Shown here: positions 59,767 to 64,000 of the stretch, piece after piece
How the letters are laid out: the number at the start of each line of letters is the position of its first letter
How positions within the stretch are numbered: the first letter of the stretch is position 1
Source of the DNA: Girardinichthys multiradiatus
Lineage: Eukaryota; Chordata; Actinopteri; Cyprinodontiformes; Goodeidae
Length of the DNA: 64,000 nt
Direction of reading: 5' to 3'
Assembly: GCF_021462225.1 (NCBI RefSeq)
Contig: NC_061812.1
Location: forward strand, 50,833,848 to 50,897,847
Notes under the pieces: model-generated
The model's database searches: none
The model's input: only the letters and a program-made list of their open reading frames with translations
Told to the model about the DNA's origin: nothing
Made by a program: the position numbers and the translations under genes

Positions 59767-61017
59767 CAGGGGTTGGACAATGAAACTGAAACACCTGTTA
59801 TTTTAGTGGGGGAGGTTTCATGGCTAAATTGGACCAGCCTGGTAGCCAGTCTTCATTGATTGCACATTGCACCAGTAAGAGCAGAGTGTGAAGGTTCAAT
59901 TAGCAGGTTAAGAGCACAGTTTTGCTCAAAATATTGAAATGCACACATTATGGGTGACATACCAGAGTTCAAAAGAGGACAAATTGTTGGGGCACGTCTT
60001 GCTGGCGCATCTTTGACCAAGACAGCAAGTCTTTGTGATGTATCAAGAGCCACGGTATCCAGGGTAATGTCAGCATACCACCAAGAAGGACGAACCACAT
60101 CCAACAGGATTAACTGTGGATGCAAGAGGAAGCTGTCTGAAAGGGATGTTCGGGTGCTAACACGGATTGTATCTAAAAAACATAAAACCACGGCTGCCCA
60201 AATCACGGCAGAATTAAATGTGCACCTCAACTCTCCTGTTTCCACCAGAACTGTCCGTCGGGAGCTCCACAGGGTCAATATACACGGCCGGGCTGCTATA
60301 GCCAAACCTTTGGTCACTCATGCCAATGGCAAACATCGGTTTCAATGGTGCAAGGAGCCCAAATCTTGAGCTGTGGACAATGTGAAACATGTATTGTTCT
60401 CTGATGAGTCCACCTTTACTGTTTTCCCCACATCCGGGAGAGTTACGGTGTGGAGAAGCCCCACAGAAGCGTACCACCCAGACTGTTGCATGCCTAGAAT
60501 GAAGCATGGGGGTGGATCAGTGATGGTTTGGGCTGCCATATCATGGCATTCCCTTGGCCCAATACTTGTGCTATATGGGCGCGTCACTGCCAAGGACTAC
60601 TGAACCATTCTTGAGGACCATGTGCATCCAATGATTCAATCATTGCCGTGTATCAGGATGACAATGCACCAATACACACAGCAAGACTGGTGAAAGATTG
60701 GTTTGATGAACATGAAAGTGAAGTTGAACATCTCCCATGGCCTGCACAGTCACCAGATCTAAATATTATTGAGCCACTTTGGGGTGTTTTGGAGGAGCGA
60801 GTCAGGAAATGTTTTCCTCCACCAGTATCACGTAGTGACCTGGCCACTATTCTGCAAGAACAATGGCTTAAAATCCCTCTGACCACTGTGCAGGACTTGT
60901 ATATGTCATTCCCAAGACGAATTTATGCTGTATTGGTGGCAAAAGGAGGCCCTACACCATACTAATAAATTATTTTGGTCTAAAACCAGGTGTTTCAGTT
61001 TCATTGTCCAACCCCAG
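59767..61017 (+). mobile_element. Tc1-type DNA transposon with short TIRs
   Basis: Left end caggggttggacaatgaaac, right end inverted gtttcattgtccaaccccag; TIRs of about 30 bp flanked by TA (59765-59766 and 61018-61019). 1,251 bp. It is a different Tc1 subfamily from the long-TIR copies at 41.9 and 50.5 kb. It lies only 18 bases beyond the family-A LTR at 59748. Confidence 0.9.
59950..60965 (+). pseudogene. Tc1 transposase, three lesions
   Basis: Starts MGDIPEFKRGQIVGARLAG. Helix-turn-helix motifs: SLTKTASLCDVSRATVSRVM and KTTAAQITAELNVH, TVRRELHRVNIHGR. A TGA at 60367-60369 replaces a codon after CKEPKS. It continues with HVLFSDESTFTVF (first Asp), MKHGGGSVMVWAAIS, a stop after TAKDY at about 60603, a frameshift near 60645, then MYQDDNAPIHTARLV (second Asp), QSPDLNIIEPLWGVL (Glu) and AKGGPTPY with stop at 60965. 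DD34E residues are all present. The expected length is about 340 residues. Confidence 0.9.
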
Positions 61018-61019
61018 TA

Positions 61020-62071
61020 TTTTCTATTCCTTCTGCTGTTGTGTTTTTCTCCTCCTAAGACAGCCAGAGCAGAGGGCAGATGAAAGCCCTGCCACTGGTG
61101 CTAGCACTGCACATTGTTAACTGTGTTAACTGAATGTGAAAAAGTTACCTTTTCACGTGCTGTAAGTGTGAATAGTAAAACACTGTCAAACATTCATTTA
61201 TCAAAGACCCCATCAGCTCTTTTTTCTTTTCTTTTCTTTTTCTCTCACACACAGTGAATCTCTGAAAATGTCTGGTAGTAATGTACAGATTTGCTTGTAA
61301 TGTACAGTTTTGCTTGCATCAAACCTGCATGAGATAATCTTAGAGAAAAGGAAGGCGACCCTTGAACAAATGCTATTATTTAGCTCATTTCATGAAACAG
61401 TGCTACATCTCATTTCATACCCAGATCAATTTAAAATCTGTTGCTGTTTGCAGTTTGATTAAACGTTAATTTAGTTGTAGTTTTCAACTTCTCAACTTTG
61501 CTGGTTTGCAATGCAGATTAGATTAGCTTTCAGCTTCAAATAAATTTTCAAAGACAAATTCATAGCCCTTGATTTTTTTTTATGTAGGCACATTACAAAC
61601 ACAAGTGTCAAGGTTACTAGAGAATTGTGATGAATAAAATGTGAAATGTGCAACGTAAATCTGTGTTCTGAGCTCCTGAGTCTACAGGCATGTTTACGTG
61701 GTCATAAGTATTGAGAATAAAGGCTCAATCAGAATGAAATTGCATTCCAAATGAGAGGGGAGGTTTATGCTAATTGTCAATCCAAACAGTGGCCATGTAA
61801 ACTATTGTTCAGGTCATGTCATTTGCATTGTGGCAAACTAAACTGACTGTGCGGGTGTGCCCTGAAAGCAACAACACCTCAATCGCTCTCAGAACCTGGT
61901 ATGGAAGCTCAGACAGTTTGGTAGCGAGACACCGGAGCTTGCTGAGCTTCATGCAATGCTCCATTAAGTGCAAAAAGAGAACTTCCACAAACAACAGTTA
62001 ATACAAAAATGGAGACTCTGTGTAAGAGCAATGGCATGTACAATGTTTTCATCTGCATATGAGTGAAATGG
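61020..62071. other. Non-coding stretch
   Basis: Nothing recognised. Opposite-strand open frames at 61809-62001 are chance overlaps. Confidence 0.55.
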
Positions 62072-62690
62072 TGTTGTGACTATGAATATGAATATATTAT
62101 TTAATGTTTAATATTAATACTTTAATATTTTATCAAATAATATGTTGGTCTGTTAAGGGTTGTCCTGTGAATACCAGCCCAGTAAGGCGATGGCATTAGG
62201 ACACAATCGAAAAGGGTGAGCCAAGCTCTGACATTATTGAACAGCAAAACTCTGCTCACACATGGAATGAATTCACACAATTTCTTAAAATACAATAATT
62301 TATTAACAAAAGTAAGTCAAACATATTTCAATCAACAAACGCTTTACTATGCTAAAACAATCCAACTAAACTACCAAGCAGAATTAAAGAATAGGAAAGA
62401 CTAATGGGCTATATACAATATAAACAAGTGGATTAAAGATAGTTGAAAATCATGACCAAAAGAGTGATGCAACATTACCATGCAATGTTTATGTTTGAGA
62501 ACCAAGGATTATCTTGAAGAATCTGGAAATGAAGTTAAGTTATTATTTTATTAAAATAATGTTTTAAAGAATGATCTGCTGAATAAAACCAACCTTCTGG
62601 ATGAATTATGAACAGTGTCTCATTAGCTGCCTTTATTTTTTATAGTAATATTTAAAGAAATATTTTTAAAGAAATAGTAAGTTGTCTTGT
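62072..62690 (-). mobile_element. LTR-like family A, 3' part on minus strand
   Basis: From tgttgtgactatgaa to about 62690 the sequence runs parallel to 57756-58550, including 'taagggttgtcctgtgaata', 'aaccaaggattatcttgaag' and 'cctttattttttatagtaat', but lacks the 58350 LINE-tail insertion and about 50 bases near 58220-58290. Its 5' half is missing; the RTE-type LINE sequence begins just beyond. Confidence 0.75.
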
Positions 62691-62699
62691 GATTTTCAA

Positions 62700-64000
62700 G
62701 AATCCTTCATGAGGACTAATATATCGAGGCACGTGACGTCGCCCGGTACGGCGGAGCCGGTTCCCACCTTGGAGCCAGGCCTGGGGTCGGGACTCGCCGG
62801 AGAGCGCCTGATGGCCGGGTTGCTCCTCGCAGGACCCGGCCGGGCCAAGCCCGAACGAGAGATGCGAGGCCATCCCCCAGTGGGCCCACCACCTGCAGGG
62901 GGAACCGTGAGGGATTGGTGCAAAGAGGATTGGGTGGCGGACAAAGGTGGAGACCTCAGTGGCCCGATCCCCGCATGCTTAGGCTGGCTCTAGGAACGTG
63001 GAATGTCATCTCACTGGGGGGGAAGGTCGAGAGATATCGACTAGAAATAGTCGGGCTCACCTCCACGCACAGCATGGGCTCTGGAACCCATCTCCTTGAG
63101 AGGGGCTGGACTCTCTTCTACTCTGGAGTGGCCCACAGGGAGAGGCGGCAGGCTGGTGTGGGTTTGCTTGTTGTCAGCCGTCTCGTGTTGGGGTTTACCC
63201 CAGTGGATGAGAGGGTCGCATCCTGTGCCTTCGGGTTGGGGATAGGTCTCTGACTGTCATTTCGGCCGCAGTAGGAGTACCCATCCTTCTTGGTGTCCCT
63301 GTCGGTTGTGCTGGATGGTGCACCTCCCGGGGACTCCATTATTCTGCTGGGGGACTTCAACGCCCACGTGGGAAACGACAGTGACACCTGGAGAAGTGTG
63401 ATCGGGAGGAATGACCTCCCCGATCTGAATCCAAGTGGTGTTTTGTTATTGGACTTCTGTGCTAGTCATGGATTGTCCATAATGAACACCATGTTCAAAC
63501 ATAAGGGTGTCCATCAGTGCACTTGGCACCAGGACACCCTAGGCAGGAGGTCAATGATTGACTTTGTTGTCATATCATCAGACCTTCGGCCGCATGTTTT
63601 GAACACTCAGGTGAAGAGAGGGGCTGAGTTATCCACTGATCATCACCTGGTGGTGAGTTGGATTCGCTGGAGGAGGAAAAAGCCGGACAGACTTGGCAGG
63701 CCCAACACATAGTGAGGGTCTGCCGGGAATGCCTGGCGGAGCCCTCGGCCAGGGATGTATTCAACTCCCACCTCCGGGAGAGCTTTTACCAGATCCCGGG
63801 GGATGTTGGAGACATAGAGTCCGAGTGGACCATGTTCTCCGCATCTATTGTCGATGCTGCTGCCCGTAGCTGCGGCAGTAAGGTCTGTGGTGCCTGTCGC
63901 GGCAGCAATCCCAGAACTCGGTGGTGGACACCAGCAGTAAGGGATGCTGTCAAGCTGAAGTCCTATCGGCTGTGGTTGGCTTGTGGAACTCCTGAGCCGG
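62700..64000 (+). mobile_element. RTE-type LINE (Rex3-like), 5' part, runs off window
   Basis: GC-rich 5' region (from about 62720) leads into an endonuclease gene. The same 5' region and endonuclease start are in the internally deleted copy at 11470-12161 on the other strand, so the family is repeated. The window ends before the reverse transcriptase. The junction with family-A sequence near 62690 is not precise. Confidence 0.75.
62915..64000 (+). pseudogene. RTE-type LINE endonuclease region, broken
   Basis: 62915-63220 reads MLRLALGTWNVISLGGK (endonuclease start), RYRLEIVGLTSTHSMGSG, GWTLFYSGVAHRERRQAGVG, FTPVDERVA. The frame is disturbed at about 63215-63300. 63300-63712 resumes with [72 protein letters not shown] and [14 protein letters not shown], the catalytic GDFN, the D of the IDF block and the DH. 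A stop at 63712 follows; from about 63716 another frame continues the linker (RECLAEPSARDVFNSHLRES, NPRTRWWTPAVRDAVKLK) to the window end. Confidence 0.8.

Noticed and set aside
57756..62690. One provirus with two family-A LTRs (57756-59748 and 62072-62690)
   Set aside because: No primer-binding site or polypurine tract was found next to either copy, and the 2.3 kb between them holds a Tc1 element and no gag or pol.

Overview
The window reads as AT-rich teleost fish DNA. The evidence is the repeat content: L2-type LINEs with (CTGAA/GAATT)n tails, a Rex1-type and a Rex3/RTE-type LINE, several Tc1 subfamilies, a sushi-like Ty3/Gypsy element, a tRNA-derived SINE, and GT, TA and CATC microsatellites. 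I found no intact host protein gene, rRNA gene, free tRNA gene or CRISPR array. This is an intergenic or intronic region made largely of nested transposable elements. Possible host sequence is limited to a poly(A) signal at the very left edge and a doubtful decayed terminal exon near 39.5 kb.

Layout: 1-7.3 kb holds a decayed L2 on the minus strand (1.4-2.5 kb), an A-rich block (3.5-4.6 kb), a probable Penelope-like fragment (5.8 kb) and a complete SINE with a 12-bp target duplication (6.4-6.7 kb). 7.36-10.93 kb is a three-level nest: a Tc1 element holds an LTR-like insertion (4-bp duplication), which holds a Gypsy solo LTR (5-bp duplication). 11.2-12.2 kb is an L2 tail split by an internally deleted RTE-type LINE (9-bp duplication). 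12.2-18 kb is mostly non-coding, with a minus-strand Gypsy-type LTR and a GT-flanked tandem repeat. 18.0-25.6 kb is a decayed sushi-like Gypsy element; its integrase gene was split by a full-length LINE whose 993-codon ORF is open. 27.2-28.2 kb is a pogo-type element lacking its catalytic core. 28.4-30.2 kb is a decayed CACTA/TNP2-like gene. 30.2-33.1 kb is an L2 with few lesions.

From 33.7 kb to 62.7 kb the commonest element is a 1.8-2.0 kb LTR-like family, here called A. At least six copies lie on both strands, with a CRE-like/TATA-like promoter module in the better-preserved copies. Between them lie a Tc1 element split by an L2 LINE with an esterase-type ORF1 (41.9-47.7 kb), a Tc1 copy with well-matched ends inserted in family A (50.5-52.1 kb), a GC-rich block (53.0-54.3 kb), and a short-TIR Tc1 (59.8-61.0 kb). 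The window ends inside the endonuclease region of a second RTE-type LINE.

The genes do not form pathways; each belongs to a self-mobilising element. Relative ages follow from the nesting. The Rex1-like LINE (22.2-25.2 kb) and the Tc1 at 50.5 kb look youngest. All family names rest on motif recognition by eye; no database search was run.
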